Assembly: GCA_949152475.1 (NCBI GenBank)
Contig: OX424562.1
Coordinates: 2,542,001-2,606,000, forward strand
DNA length: 64,000 nucleotides
Direction: 5' to 3'
Source: Terebella lapidaria
Lineage: Eukaryota; Annelida; Polychaeta; Terebellida; Terebellidae
Shown here in pieces: positions 34,650-46,058 of this stretch (position 1 is its first letter; the number at the start of each line of letters is the position of its first letter). The notes below the pieces were generated by a model that saw only the letters and a list, made by a program, of their open reading frames with translations, searched no databases and was not told where the DNA came from. A program made the translations under genes and the position numbers.

Positions 34650-35275
34650 GACAATATCTGAGAGACTTATTCGGCATCTTGACTGCTCTTTCCAGTTTCC
34701 AGCCCTGAACTCTTGGCACACAACTGGAGCTTTTTGACTCGAAGTCATAGTATCTCGGTGAAGTCGACACCGGACCATCTCGCACAATGTGTGTGATAAA
34801 ATGCGAAGGAGATTGGTAGCATTTGTGCCATAGATGTCAGGTGCAGTTGCCAGTTTCCTTCTCATTTAACACGGATGAAATCGAGTAGGGTGTTGACATA
34901 ATCACTCCAAAAAATTATAGGTGGTGCTTTCTCTTTTGTCATGGCTTCAAAAGTATGAATTGCATTGCAGTTGTCGAAGTGAAACTCGGTGCACGGATTA
35001 TGTAGAGTATCTGGTGCGTTGTTGGGATTTCCCGCTGAGAAGCTTAATTCCATTTCTCTGAAGGACCACTACTCAATCTAGTGGACATTCGGATTCCACC
35101 AATATGTCTACAATGCAGGTATCACCATAGATCTGACGAATGAGAGCAAGAATTACCATAGCCATGTGAAATCCTCCAAGGCATGGAATTGTGTGCTAGA
35201 ATTCTAATGAATTTTCCCAGAGTATAATGCTCCATCTAATGTGAATTTTCCCAGAGTATGATGCTCCATCTAATG
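34650..35275 (-). pseudogene. Decayed multicopy protein-family gene, unit 3 remnant
   Basis: Only the C-terminal part survives. The minus-strand block DYVNTLLDFIR..EGNWQLHLTSMA followed by FAFYHTHCARW is preserved with the same in-frame stop as unit 2. Everything N-terminal to about 35275 has gone with the unit 3 deletion. Confidence 0.58.
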
Positions 35276-38200
35276 TGATATAAATTCTCCTAACCCACTC
35301 TTCTGTTATCAACAATGAACTGTAATTGCAGAATGAAAACTTCGCATCTTGGGTGGTTTTTATTATAGCAGCGTTTATCACGTCAGATGAGACCGAATAC
35401 GTTATATTCTAATTTATGGAGATATGAAGCTTTATGCATTGATTACTCTGCTGTTATCATGTATATATATTGAAATATTGTCATTTTGGCTCGAAGTTTA
35501 TTGTTGCATCGAAGTAAGTATTTCATAAGCGACAGACACAGTTTATGGCCATGGTATGCTTTCAATGAGGTACAATAAGATGAATTGCTTACTATTGTCA
35601 TGGATTGCAGTAATTGCCATCAACTCAGTTGTGCTGGTTTTGGCTCAAATGAATGTTCAACGTACTGTTCGCATTATCCATTTTCAGCAAGAAATGGAAT
35701 TGATACCTGTCACGAAAACTCGGCTGTGTGTGTTTACTAATCAGTTATGTTTGTAAATATGTTGCGCAATATAGAGGCCAAATATAATATCTTGGTTGTG
35801 TGATATTATTCATCAATTTTCCATCGAATAATATAATATGGGGTCATTAGTGAACTATCATAAATAAGATCCATACATCCATCCATATGTCTTGTTATTG
35901 TATGAAATTATTGCTGCTTCAGTTACCGTATTCGTATGTGTACTGTATCTGACATTTGTGGTTGTGCTTTGTTAATAAACTGTAGTGCCACGTGCCTTTG
36001 AAGTTAGTCAGGGTAAGAGCTAAGTAATTAGAGCCAGACGACACAGACGTCACGTATCTGTTCGAGATAGCCAGCAGAAACAAAACTAGGGAATTCAGTA
36101 GCTAGAAACGTTTTTCACTGTCTGCAACCTGTATTCGTTAAAATTCAATATAAAACCAGTGGGTAACAATTTATCACTGGCCTGTCTGCAGATATATGCA
36201 GATGGTATAATGTTTATTTACTCCATGAGACATATTTCGATGTTGCTACATATTTTACTTGGTACACGTGGTACAATATTCCTAGATTCCGATGTTAAAA
36301 ACAGTGAATATCTTTATTCATCAACATTTGTATTTTTCAGCATATAGCAACATCATCACTTATCACGTTCATTCAACACATAACAATATATCTTTACTCA
36401 AATGCATCCTTTCACATAGCCGTATATCTTTACTCGTCGAATGCATTTGATCACATACCAATAACGTTTTAGAGCTTGGCGATGGGATTCGGACCTATGG
36501 TCAGACATTGATGTCAGTTACAGCTTGACAATGGTACTCAAATCCGGCTATCGAGCACTCCGTTCTACCATCAATTGTAAGTTGTGACAGCATCTAGTCA
36601 AGTAACGTCGAGATCCCGGGGGAGAGGTATGCGTCATTCATGTTAATCTGATTTAAAAGGCGAACAAATTAGCCCCAGACAGAGACTAAGCACGATACAT
36701 TTGTCTTTTTTATGCTACTAGCGGTGGGAAAATGGGCTACATGTATTCCCTTACATTGGAGCCAATGGTGTTCTGGTTAAAAACTGGTCAAATATTTTGT
36801 TAGGGTACCATTTATGAGCCTAATAAGTGCCGCCACGAGGAACACAAAACTGAGGTCACCCCTTCTTATCTCTTGTTTCGGAACTGAATTGCCATTCATC
36901 AAAGCTATGCATCAATCAACCAAGAACTAACAAAGGTTATTTATGGCGACTCAAAAGCGTGACCCGCTATGCAACAGAAAACAATCTCTGGTTTGCTCTT
37001 TGTGTTTCGTCTTGTCGTCGATGATCTCTCATTTTGTACTAGGAATCTCGTGTAGCTTTTGGGCCCCATAACATCAAACTGTGATCTTCGTTTGTACTAC
37101 AGCTATTGCTATGGTATTTGATTTGTCGTGTTGTGTCAAGGATCTTTGGTTACCGAATCAGCGGCGGCTTAACCGAATACAAAGTAAATTCCGGTGCCGC
37201 TCAGCACATTGTATCCTTTTCTCCCTGCCGCTCAAACTGACAAGGTGTCGTCTAGCATTCACTTTATTCAGTTGCGACTGACTGACGATCTCAAAACAAG
37301 AATTGTGGTCAACAAAATTATTATGTCTAAATTATTATTATGTTTATTATGTCGACCACTATTGCCACTGTCGTTTCCTGACGTGCACTTGTCCTGTTAC
37401 GAAATATAACTCTACTATACAGGTCAAGTGCGAGCAAAGACAAGTAATTGTAATAAGGCGTCTGTACCCTCAGCAAGGCCCTCAAAGATGTGTGACAGCC
37501 CTCAGCCTATATAGGGTCAGGTCAGATCACAGGACCATAACATGGATTATTCTTCAGTCCCTATCAACATAAATAGGACAAAACCCAACACAGAATGACA
37601 TTGGTGACCTTCTGCAATTTACGATGGAAGATTGGTGCTTCATTTCTCAATATTTGACAGGAAAATATATGGAGATAATGCCTATCATCGCCTACTTAAG
37701 TTGAAATGTTGAATTTTGAACTAACCATTAAAAGTCATGAATATATTCGTGAAATGCTTGGCACAGAACAATGAGAGTTTATATATGAGGGTTTTTTTTC
37801 AAACACGATACTCTGGGCAGGAACATGGGGAAACAATAATTTCCTGTGAGACAGATGTCTGTCTTGGGGAGTGAGCAATACATCGCTGGGGAGTTGTTGA
37901 CATCAAAAGAATGTTGCTGGAAATCAGTCTCTTGTCTGGATGTAAGCTAAATGTCTAGCTGAACTTAACGACAGCTGTCCCTGGTGCACCTCTGTACGAC
38001 GCGACCTGGCAAAGTATCAATATTTAGACAATTTTGTATGACCAAATGTGGAATACACATTTTTGATAGATGAATATCTATCCTATATCCATTCTATTCC
38101 CTGTGAAATGTATTTAATGACATTTTATACAGGCGGCTTTTTTCTACTCAATGAAGATAATGTCCATTCTCACTGAGAAGACTACTGATTCACTTTTGTC

Positions 38201-39000
38201 TTTTCGATGGCACAAAGGGAAACCTGGCACCATTTCATAACTGTCGACTTTATATATGGTTTCACAGGTCTTTACCAGTGAATATGAACCTCAAACTGAG
38301 TATAAATGTCAACAATGCGGTCGACCCACTACCTGATGTGGTATCACGGATGCTCCACACATAACATTATGCTTTTTTGGCTAATATATTCACAGCAAAT
38401 ATTGCGGGAATTTTCTGTTTGTTTGCTATTTATTATATCAAAATTCTCAGCTCTACTTTCCGAGATGTAACTGACATTATTTTATGTGATGGTTTACCAT
38501 AACATTATTTTATGTGATGGTTTTATGTGATAAATGCGAATATACAGTCAGTTGTATGTTCGACAAAAGCTCAATAAATGAAGAATTAGCCCAAGGGCTA
38601 AGAACGTTACCGGACAATATACATATTATATATTAGCATTTTGTCCAGTGACCTTGAAAATAAAATATATATATATTCATTCATGAATTCAAGGCCATGA
38701 AATATTCAACAAATATATCACTTCTAGTATGTCCACAATAGATTCCTAAGCTGTAAAGTCGATAATAAGTGAGATGTTACCCATTCTGTGATGTGACCTT
38801 GAAAATGAGGTCCAAGTTCAAGGTCATGAAAATATTCAGTATATATCATTTCCTCTATATTCGCAATTGATTCCTAAGCTGTGAAGTCGATAATAAGCGA
38901 GATATTAGCTGTTTTTTCTATGACCTTGTAAATGGGATCAAAGGTCAAATTCTAGCTCACCAAAATGCATACATCATTTCCTATATGTTCACTATGGACT
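34651..39000. repeat. Tandem segmental duplication, unit 3 (internally deleted)
   Basis: 34651-35210 matches 9487-10032 and 21205-21755. The sequence then jumps at about 35275 to what is 16843 in unit 1, and continues collinearly to about 38940. Roughly 5.5 kb present in units 1 and 2 is missing. The jump is marked by a 34-bp tandem duplication (35211-35270). Unit 3 is also more diverged in 35280-38600 than units 1 and 2 are from each other. No gene is visible. Confidence 0.82.
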
Positions 39001-39450
39001 CCTAAGCTGTAAATTCGACAATAAGCGAGATACAAGCCATTTTGTATTCTGACTTTGAAAATAAGGTGCCTGACCTTGGAATTTAGATCAAAGGCCAAAT
39101 TCAAGGTCATGAGAAAATTCAGAATATATCATTTCCTATATGTTCACAATTGATTCCTAAGCTGTAAAGTCGATAATAAGCAAGATATTAGCCATTTTGT
39201 CCTGTGACCTTGAAAATGAGGTCGAAGGTCAATTTCAAGGTCACGAGAATATTCAGAATATATCATTTCCTATATGTTCACAATTGATTCCTAAGCTGTA
39301 AAGTCGATAATAAGCAAGCTTTAGCCATTTTGTCCTGTGACCTTGAAATCGAGGTCAAAGGTCAAATTCAAAATCACGAGAATATTCAGCGTATGTCATT
39401 TCCTGTATGTCCACAATTGATTCCTAGTCTCTAATCTCAATATTAGGTAA
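38625..39450 (+). repeat. ~135-bp satellite with nuclear-receptor-like half sites, 6 copies
   Basis: About six tandem units share CCTGTGACCTTGAAAATGAG, GGTCAAAGGTCAAATTCAAG, a GGTCA-GAGAATATTCAG block, ATATCATTTCCTATATGTTC and ACAATTGATTCCTAAGCTGT. Each unit has 3-5 AGGTCA/TGACCT hexamers, including a perfect direct repeat with 1-bp spacing at 39352-39364. It closes unit 3, and shorter versions close units 1 and 2. Confidence 0.88.
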
Positions 39451-39479
39451 GATATTAGGCATAATATGTCCCATTATAA

Positions 39480-39905
39480 AGCATAGGAAAATTTAACACG
39501 AGAAAGTCCCATTTGGGCCGAGTTTGGGCCCAAATGGCTCACTTCGAGCGATTCAAAGGCAACGAAACTTATACACGTCACAGGGGTACATATGAGGAGT
39601 GTTATGCGTCAATAAGAAAAATAAATTACTGAACAGATTTTGGAAAAATAACCATCAAAGTCCAAAATTGGCCGTTATTCGTCAAAAATGGCCGCCATCA
39701 TGAAATAATTGCGGAATACTAAAAAATACCTCTTTCTTGAAATATTTTTAGGCATTTTTGTGCGAAATTTCAGAAAGATTCGCCCGTAAACTTTAAAGAT
39801 AAAATTGTTTACGGACGACGGACGGACGGACGGACGGACGACGGACGCAACGCCATGCCAATAGGTTATCGGACCAAAGGTAAGGTAACCTAAAAACTGT
39901 CTATG
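39480..39905. repeat. Dispersed repeat with (GGAC)n tract
   Basis: AT-rich sequence contains two near-antiparallel GGCC blocks (CCCATTTGGGCCGAGTTTGGGCCCAAATGG), a GGCCGTTATTCGTC / ATGGCCGCCATC stretch, and a (GGAC)n microsatellite at 39819-39845. It ends GGTAAGGTAACCTAAAAA. About 8175-8250 carries a worn fragment of the same sequence. This layout is familiar as a dispersed mollusc repeat, but I cannot name it. Confidence 0.6.
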
Positions 39906-40019
39906 CACCGTACATTTAGCACAGTACAGCTCCGGATATTGAATAGAAAACACAACGCGAGCACAACTCGGTAATTATGATGTGCCTTGCAATATCAGGT
40001 CATAAAAGAGAAAAAAGTG

Positions 40020-41930
40020 ATTCTGTACAATGGTGTTTTTATTTCTCCCAGTTTACTCATCTGTTATCGACAATATCCTGTAATCACATGGTGACAACTG
40101 TCCTGGACGGTTTTGGGATCAAAAGGTTTTCCATGTCGTCAAGCTGTGAGTATGTCATTAACGACAGGCCGTACTTATGACGATGATAATCCTTCAATGG
40201 AAAATAGCAGCATCCATTTCTTAAAACGTTCGAGGACAACACCATTTGTGGGCATTATAATTCAAACACGTTGTGCTACTCCATTCAAATTCTCCATTTT
40301 CTGCAGGAAATGGAGCTCATAGATAGTATGTTATCTTGTTGTGTGTTATTATTCATCCAATATTTTTGTACTTGAGAATTTTAACTTTCAATTATATGGT
40401 CTATAAATAGCCATAACAGTGTTGTTATCGTACGGATTCAGTGGCCGTATTCTCAGTTATGCTGTATTTGCCATTTGACGTCGTGCTTTGTTGGCGAACG
40501 AGGCACGTTTCGTTCACCATTATAAAACTATCACGAGTCCTTCAACAAGAACGTAATTAGTCAGAGTAGCATTAACCATGCAAATAGAACCGCCACAGCT
40601 TACGTGACGGATCTGTCAAACAGAGGCACAGGGAAGGAATGAGGTAGCCGTGAACGCGCTCTACCTCAGTTAAAAGAATAATGTAAAAACCAGCCGGTAC
40701 CATTTTATTACTGGTATATGTATGCAGATGGTACAATATGTTATAGCACAAATGTGCGATATGGATCCAAATTTTATCAGATGTGTTAACATATTCCAAC
40801 CTTCTTCATTTTAACTACATTTTGTGCATACTTCAGCGGTTTTTTTTACATAACAATATCATTACTCGAGAACGATTAGTATAGCTAAATCACCACTTTT
40901 CATCATTACTCTGTAATTTATGAAATAACAATATCATTATTCGCAATATCATCACTCTGAATGCGTTTTAAATTTTGTCATATTACAATAGCATTACTCT
41001 TGAAATGCGTTTTATCACATAACAACTTATCCCATTGATTGCGTTTTATCACATATAAAGGCATTAATATTTTTCAAATGCATTTCATCGTATAGTTGTA
41101 GCATTACCTTTCGTATACATTTTATCACAAAGCAATATCATTTATACTCATGAAATATGTTTTATCATAAAGCAATATCATTACTTATATGAAATACGTT
41201 TCATCACATAATTGTATATTATAACTCGTCGATTATGCATCGAAGTTTCACAGTTTGGAGTTTGGATTTGGACCCATGGTGAGACATTGGTTGGGGAAGT
41301 TCGGGTCAGTTACAGCCGGGCGATCGTACTCAAATCCAGCTATCGGGTACTCCGTCTTGCCATCAATCGCGAGCTGTGACAGGATCTTGCCAAGCAGAGA
41401 GGAGAACCTGTGTGTCAGATGTAATATGAATGTGAAGTAATGTTCATTGCATTGGAAATGCGACCACAATAGTCCCCAGACGTTGAGAAATTGTGATATG
41501 TTTGTCTTTGCAAGCCACTAGGTCGCTGTGGAATCCAAAGAGGGATTGCATCATTCTAATCTTAAATTTGGAGCCAGTTGTTTTCTAGTGCGAAACTTTT
41601 ACTACTTTGGTAGGATGCCACTCACGACGCTAATTAGTGCCTCGCGACAAAACGGTAGCCTGAGGTCATCCATCCTCACGTCGGAAAGGAATTATTTATC
41701 AGAGCTGTGCATCAATCAGCCAAGGACTAACGAAGGTTATTCGTGCCGACTTACTTGAAAGCGTGACCCGCCCCGCAACAGAAGACAATCTGTGGTTTGC
41801 CCTTGTTCTTCATCGTGTCGATCACGAAGTCACGGTCTCGGGTCATTGTGTATAGACATGTCTTCGTGTACATCTTGGGTCCCAAAAACTACATGATACA
41901 AAAGTGTGCGATTTAGTCATTATTGGCAGG
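40020..41930. repeat. Older, diverged copy of the triplicated modules; no gene
   Basis: Blocks align weakly but in the same order with the triplication. 40030-40180 matches the ~310-bp module. 41225-41420 matches 18015-18180 and 23965-24120 (GGTGAGACATTG, CAGCTATCGGGTACTCCG, GAGCTGTGACAGGATC). 41620-41920 matches 18380-18650 (AATCAGCCAAGGACTAACGAAGGTTATT, AAGCGTGACCCGC, TTGGGTCCC). About 40870-41230 is an irregular array of ATAACAATATCATTACTC / TTTTATCACAT units. This copy predates the triplication. Confidence 0.62.
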
Positions 41931-42063
41931 AAATTGGCTCTTTACCTCCTTCGTTGAAAAGATCACATTCAAATGGAGTTTCACCTTGGCTATATTTTTA
42001 CACTATCCCGGGACTTGAGTAGGCTTACATTACAGGACTAAATGGTATATACATTACGTTTGG

Positions 42064-42289
42064 TTAAACCGACATGACGTTGGCACCGTAGGCGCTCACC
42101 TCCGGAATGTATTTCGCCAGGAAGTCGTCCGCCTGTTTCTCTCGGATAGGGTCCGGATTGAAATTGCGGCCCTCGGCCGAGACAACCGGTCCAGCGGAGT
42201 CTATCCCGATCTTACTCCCCGAGTTGACGTGCATTGGCAGACCGTAGTAGTCGAGTCCCGTCTCACCGCGGAACAGGAAAACCGGGAAC
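42064..42289 (-). CDS. PIPOX-like exon 7, last visible
   Basis: Acceptor TTTCACAG. Encodes FPVFLFRGETGLDYYGLPMH, the KIGIDSAG block, FNPDPIRE and DDFLAKYIPE. GTGAGC at 42099-42094 looks like a true donor. Reading through it adds 11 residues and a TAA at 42064. Confidence 0.82.
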
Positions 42290-45200
42290 CTGTGAAAATT
42301 ATATCAAATCAATGGAAAAGTGAAGCTTGTCATAAGCTAAATCCTAACCGATGTTAGCCGAACACGTATTGTTACGTTCGTGTGTCAGATAGAAGTTGTG
42401 ATGACATCCTGGTAGATTATAGTGCAACGGTGGGAAATGTCACCAGTTCGTTAAGTTAGCGTTCCTGACAAAAATATGTAGAATTATGGATCAAGGCTTA
42501 CTTTTCCTTGGTGAACTTCCTGACGTGGGGTGTGGCGTAGTACGTGACTTGTTCCTGGGTCACACACACGGGGATGTGTGCATCAAAGTTACTCAGCATG
42601 TTGTTGACCCAGGCTCCCGCTGTGATGATCACCTTCTTACAGGAGAATTTACCTTTTGGGGTGTACACCTAGCAAAACCGAAACAGCTACACGTCAGAGG
42701 TTTTCGCAAAATGTGTTTGTACGTATTTCGAATGTTTGTGCCGGTCCAATGAAATGTGTGTGGCTAAACTCTGTTGACATTCAAAAGAGAAACAACTCAA
42801 TACATTTGTACACTTATCAATTCATTGACAACAATAAAAGGTTATGATCGTTATGGTGGTGTGAACGATTCCAGATCTGGCGCGTACCAGGGCAGTTCCG
42901 TCTGGAGCGGTGTCTATCCTGGTGACCGGGGTGTTGTCGAGGACCGTGGCACCTCGAGCCTGGGCCAGCTGGATGTGGACGGAGTTAGCGAGAGCCGCGT
43001 CCACCAGACCACCTTCTCGCTCGTACAGGGCCACTGTCTGCCTGGTCGGCGTGAACTGCGGGAACCTCGCCTTCAGCTTGATGTGATCAAATCGCTCGTA
43101 TCTGTCCCCAGACGAGAGTCAACGTTAGTTCCAAGCAGAAGTCAACATTAAACCCCAAACCATCAACTTCTAGGACTGATACACAGCTCAACTAAACATT
43201 CATATCGAAATCCACAACCAATGTCGTTAGACACTGCAGACAACGTACAGAACAACAAAACACAATTGTTTCCAATGTTGGAAGACATACTATTCTCTGT
43301 CTGTGTTGACCCGAAAACATATGCTATAACAGCTACCCACGGTATTTTCACGTCGTTCATGGCCTGAGAGTATTGACCAATGATCCCCTCTCCCACTGTG
43401 CCTTTGTCAGCCAGGATCAGACTGCCACACTTGTGGACCAGTTGTAGGCCCGACTCTCTCTCCACCTCCCCGAACCTGAGGGGATACACACAGGGCATAC
43501 ACATGTCAGCCCTTCAATGATAGGTCCAGAATATTGAATCTGGTTGATCCTTGAGAGATTGGTGTAAATAGTAGTCATATCACTTCAAACGTTGGGCTTT
43601 ATTGCGGTCTAATGGGGTTTTCCGAAGATGGGTGTATCGTGTGTTTGAACTGTTTCGTATATTTTATTGGTTACGAGTATTATTATATGTTAATGAGACA
43701 CTGAAGTAACTTACGTGTCGTAGGTGTGGGGCGTGAGGCGAGTGTACTTGATATCATGGTACATCAACCGACTGTACATAACAAGAATAGTATTTTACAC
43801 GTCTGCTAAGTCACCTTCAGTTTAGTGGTTTAAATAAAATAGTCATGCTGCAGAAAAGGGTGAATATATTGGGGAAAAATATCAACACATATACAGTTTT
43901 TAAATAGTATAAATATATTATCAAATACTATCATTATAAATGTAACACAGGTGATAACTTTGGCTTGATGATTTAATGTCTCAAAGCAAATTATACACGA
44001 CTGGGTTTGGTCCCAGAACACCCTTTGAAACATAACTCACATTTTCCTTTCATATAGTGTTGAAAAAATATTGTGAATATTTTGGGACAGCTGCTTTAAT
44101 CTCAATGGTTAGTGGTGAAATGAAACCTGTTCAAAAACATGAAGTTGTTTTCCAAACAATGGACCATGTCAATGGTGATATAACTCGAAATATCGTTTTG
44201 CTACTTTATCTATTGGCCCAAGTATCTTATCATACGTTCATCAATTATAAAACAAACATTCGTTCTTGGTGGTAAGTGCTAATGTAACCACTTCAAACAT
44301 AACGAACACATCTGTAGACCAGAGTTGTGGTATTTAGAGACATACATCCAAATGTTGATGGATTATTGTTTGTTTGAGACACTTTAAAAGAGATTACACC
44401 AGTGATTGACAGAATTGATTCGACTCAAGTTTTCTCTTGTCATTTCATAACAACCTACAATTGTTAATGAGTACACAAATCGATTGTAATTATCGTTCCC
44501 TCGTACATCACTACATTCTGGGAGACTACTGAACGTTTGAGCAATGAATGAGACTTCCCAAGCGTAATATGACCATGGCGCCATGGATTCTGTGATGAAT
44601 GTTGTGAGATGAGTGGACTTGTGAAGGTAGAGTCGTCTTGAATGAGCTTACAAGATTCTGGAGTGGTCCTGAGAACCGCCGTTGTCATGGCCCAGTTTGA
44701 ACTGCTCCAGGCCCAGCACCTCTACGTCACAATGGAACAATCGATTACGTCATAATGGAAAAAGTGATAAGTGGGAATTAATATAAAACAACTTCTTTAT
44801 CTGTGAAAAGTTTATTACACTACATTAGGAAACCCGAAGGATCTGGTTTCTTCCCTTCGTTTCATTTTTTACAAACAATGGTGCAATATTAGTATGAGTA
44901 ATTCACGTGTCTAGTTTTTCGCAAATAATTCTCTGGTTTTAATGTCAAGTTCATCTGTCAGTGAAACACGCTTTTTTGTTTTGGATAATCGAATCAACTT
45001 GAAATTTTGTGTATCTGTATTGGGTATTATGCCGTAATTTTTCACTGAATTTCCGAATACTATCTCAAAAATTGAAAAAGTTGGTAATCTACCCCAATGT
45101 TAAAATTCAGCCTCAACATGGAATTTCAGGGCCTGCACACTTTTATTTTATTTTTGAGTTATATGTTGCTTCAAAATAACATGTTTACTTAATATACACC

Positions 45201-46058
45201 GCGACTATGCGTTCCGACTTCAAATAAACGCAATAACTTCATTCTGTACTGGCATGAACATCATAAAAGCCCTGATTTTGTTGGGATTTATTTAATCTTA
45301 TTTTAGACTGAAATTTTATATTGAGGTAGATTGCCAACTTCTTCATTTCGGTGAAAAATTACGGCATGATACCCAATTAAGACACACAAATTTTCAAGTT
45401 GTTTCGATTATTTAAAAAAAAAATTACGGCCAAAAAGCGTGTTGCACTGACAAATGAACTTGACTTTAGTGGCGGATATTGGTGATGTACTGTTACTCGT
45501 ATATTGATTTTTAACCCTCATTGTCATTCGAGTTACAGTCCAAGGTTCAATGCAAAGATACCCTTCGTAGAAACAATTGATGATACGTGTTTACAACTAG
45601 ATGGAGTGATAACATTTGCAATTGACCTAATTGTCTATACTGTGCACTACGCTCGAAGATAATTAATACTACACCAATGAAAACATTGTGATTGTGATGT
45701 TGAGAAAATAACAAGATGAAGCAAATACACAGCGATAGTAATTATACCATGTTAAAATCGACAGTCATTGCAGAAATAATGAATACTACATGCAAGTTAA
45801 ATATCATAATTAAAAATGAATAGTTCAATATTTTGATGTGCAAAATATGTCGAGATAGAATTAGAAATCAGATTTGACGTATCCAGTTTCAAAATTTACT
45901 GAATGCTAGCATTGGGAGCACACAATGGATACTTTCCCAACTGAAAGTGCAACATACTCACTTTTACCAGCTCTGCGTGACAGCCAATAAACGGCTCCAG
46001 ATCCGATTCCCCCACATCCCACCACAATATAATCGTAATCACAATTCGCCACAGCCAT
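42064..46058 (-). CDS. PIPOX-like: Sarcosine/pipecolate oxidase-like FAD enzyme, 3'-incomplete
   Basis: Peroxisomal sarcosine/pipecolate oxidases (monomeric sarcosine oxidase family) oxidise N-methyl or cyclic amino acids with FAD and release H2O2. Seven minus-strand exons join with consistent phases: 46058-45962, 44721-44652, 43771-43715, 43475-43341, 43101-42888, 42668-42502, 42289-42100 (or on to the stop at 42064). They give about 310 residues. Visible features are DYDYIVVGCGGIGSG (dinucleotide-binding GxGxxG, residues 14-19), DHSRIFRLMYHD, VKIPYERFD, the REGGLVDA block and KKVIITAGAWVN. Family members are about 390 residues. The C-terminal part with the covalent-flavin Cys, the GFSGHGFK motif and the peroxisomal signal is not seen here. 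The last exon has a GTGAGC donor after YIPE, otherwise it stops 11 residues later. The gene abuts the duplicated region, so it may be truncated or have distant last exons. Confidence 0.88.
42502..42668 (-). CDS. PIPOX-like exon 6
   Basis: Acceptor TTTGCTAG, donor GTAAGC. Encodes KGKFSCKKVIITAGAWVNNM, the conserved ITAG-W FAD-contact block, then VCVTQEQVTYYATP. Confidence 0.88.
42888..43101 (-). CDS. PIPOX-like exon 5
   Basis: Acceptor GGGGACAG. Encodes LKARFPQFTPTRQTVALYER, EGGLVDAALANSVHIQLAQA and the RGATVLDN-TPV strand. Donor CTG|GTACGC gives a phase-0 join to VYTPKGK. Confidence 0.86.
43341..43475 (-). CDS. PIPOX-like exon 4
   Basis: Acceptor CCCCTCAG. Encodes FGEVERESGLQLVHKCGSLI to NDVKIP. 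The donor is taken as CC|GTGGGT because this joins in phase to YERFDHIK and restores the family's IPYER-type sequence. A nearby GTAGCT donor would put the next exon out of frame. Confidence 0.8.
43715..43771 (-). CDS. PIPOX-like exon 3
   Basis: 57-bp exon with acceptor TGTACAG and donor GTAAGT. Encodes RLMYHDIKYTRLTPHTYDT, continuing exon 2 without a frame change. Confidence 0.82.
43772..44651 (-). other. PIPOX-like intron 2, no other feature seen
   Basis: 880 bp of AT-rich sequence between exons 2 and 3. ORFs on both strands are short, with no motif or repeat recognised. Confidence 0.7.
44652..44721 (-). CDS. PIPOX-like exon 2
   Basis: Acceptor GACGTAG, donor GTAAGC. Encodes KVLGLEQFKLGHDNGGSQDH and SRI, the second beta strand with the acidic ribose-binding Glu and the GSS/HSRI loop of the family. 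Confidence 0.87.
44938..45475. mobile_element. ~540-bp MITE with ~200-bp TIRs in PIPOX-like intron 1
   Basis: 44938-45140 and the reverse complement of 45310-45475 align over most of their length: GTCAAGTTCAT-TGTCAGTG, ACACGC-TTTT, AATCGAA-CAACTTGAAA and TTGGGTAT-ATGCCGTAATT. The loop is AT-rich without an ORF. A partial copy of one end lies at 46965-47072. The target duplication is not clear (possibly TTA), so the superfamily is open. Confidence 0.72.
45962..46058 (-). CDS. PIPOX-like exon 1 (FAD-binding N terminus)
   Basis: ATG at 46058-46056, then MAVANCDYDYIVVGCGGIGS with the Rossmann glycines. Ends with GTGAGT donor at 45961, phase 1. The ATG is chosen because the Gly motif starts at residue 14, the usual distance in this family. 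Confidence 0.88.

Larger units (their letters stand above)
21206..34650. repeat. Tandem segmental duplication, unit 2
   Basis: Collinear with unit 1 (see that entry) but longer, because it carries a 3.07-kb transposon at 28970-32041 and about 275 bp of extra sequence at 25080-25355. Parts are very close to unit 1: 27510-28960 versus 17120-18570 shows only scattered single differences. Unit 2 lacks unit 1's RT and minisatellite insertions. Outside the entries listed separately I see no gene. Confidence 0.85.

Noticed and set aside
42774..43151. Plus-strand 125-codon ORF over the PIPOX-like locus
   Set aside because: It is antisense to exon 5 of the PIPOX-like gene, which has splice sites, phase and conserved motifs on the minus strand.
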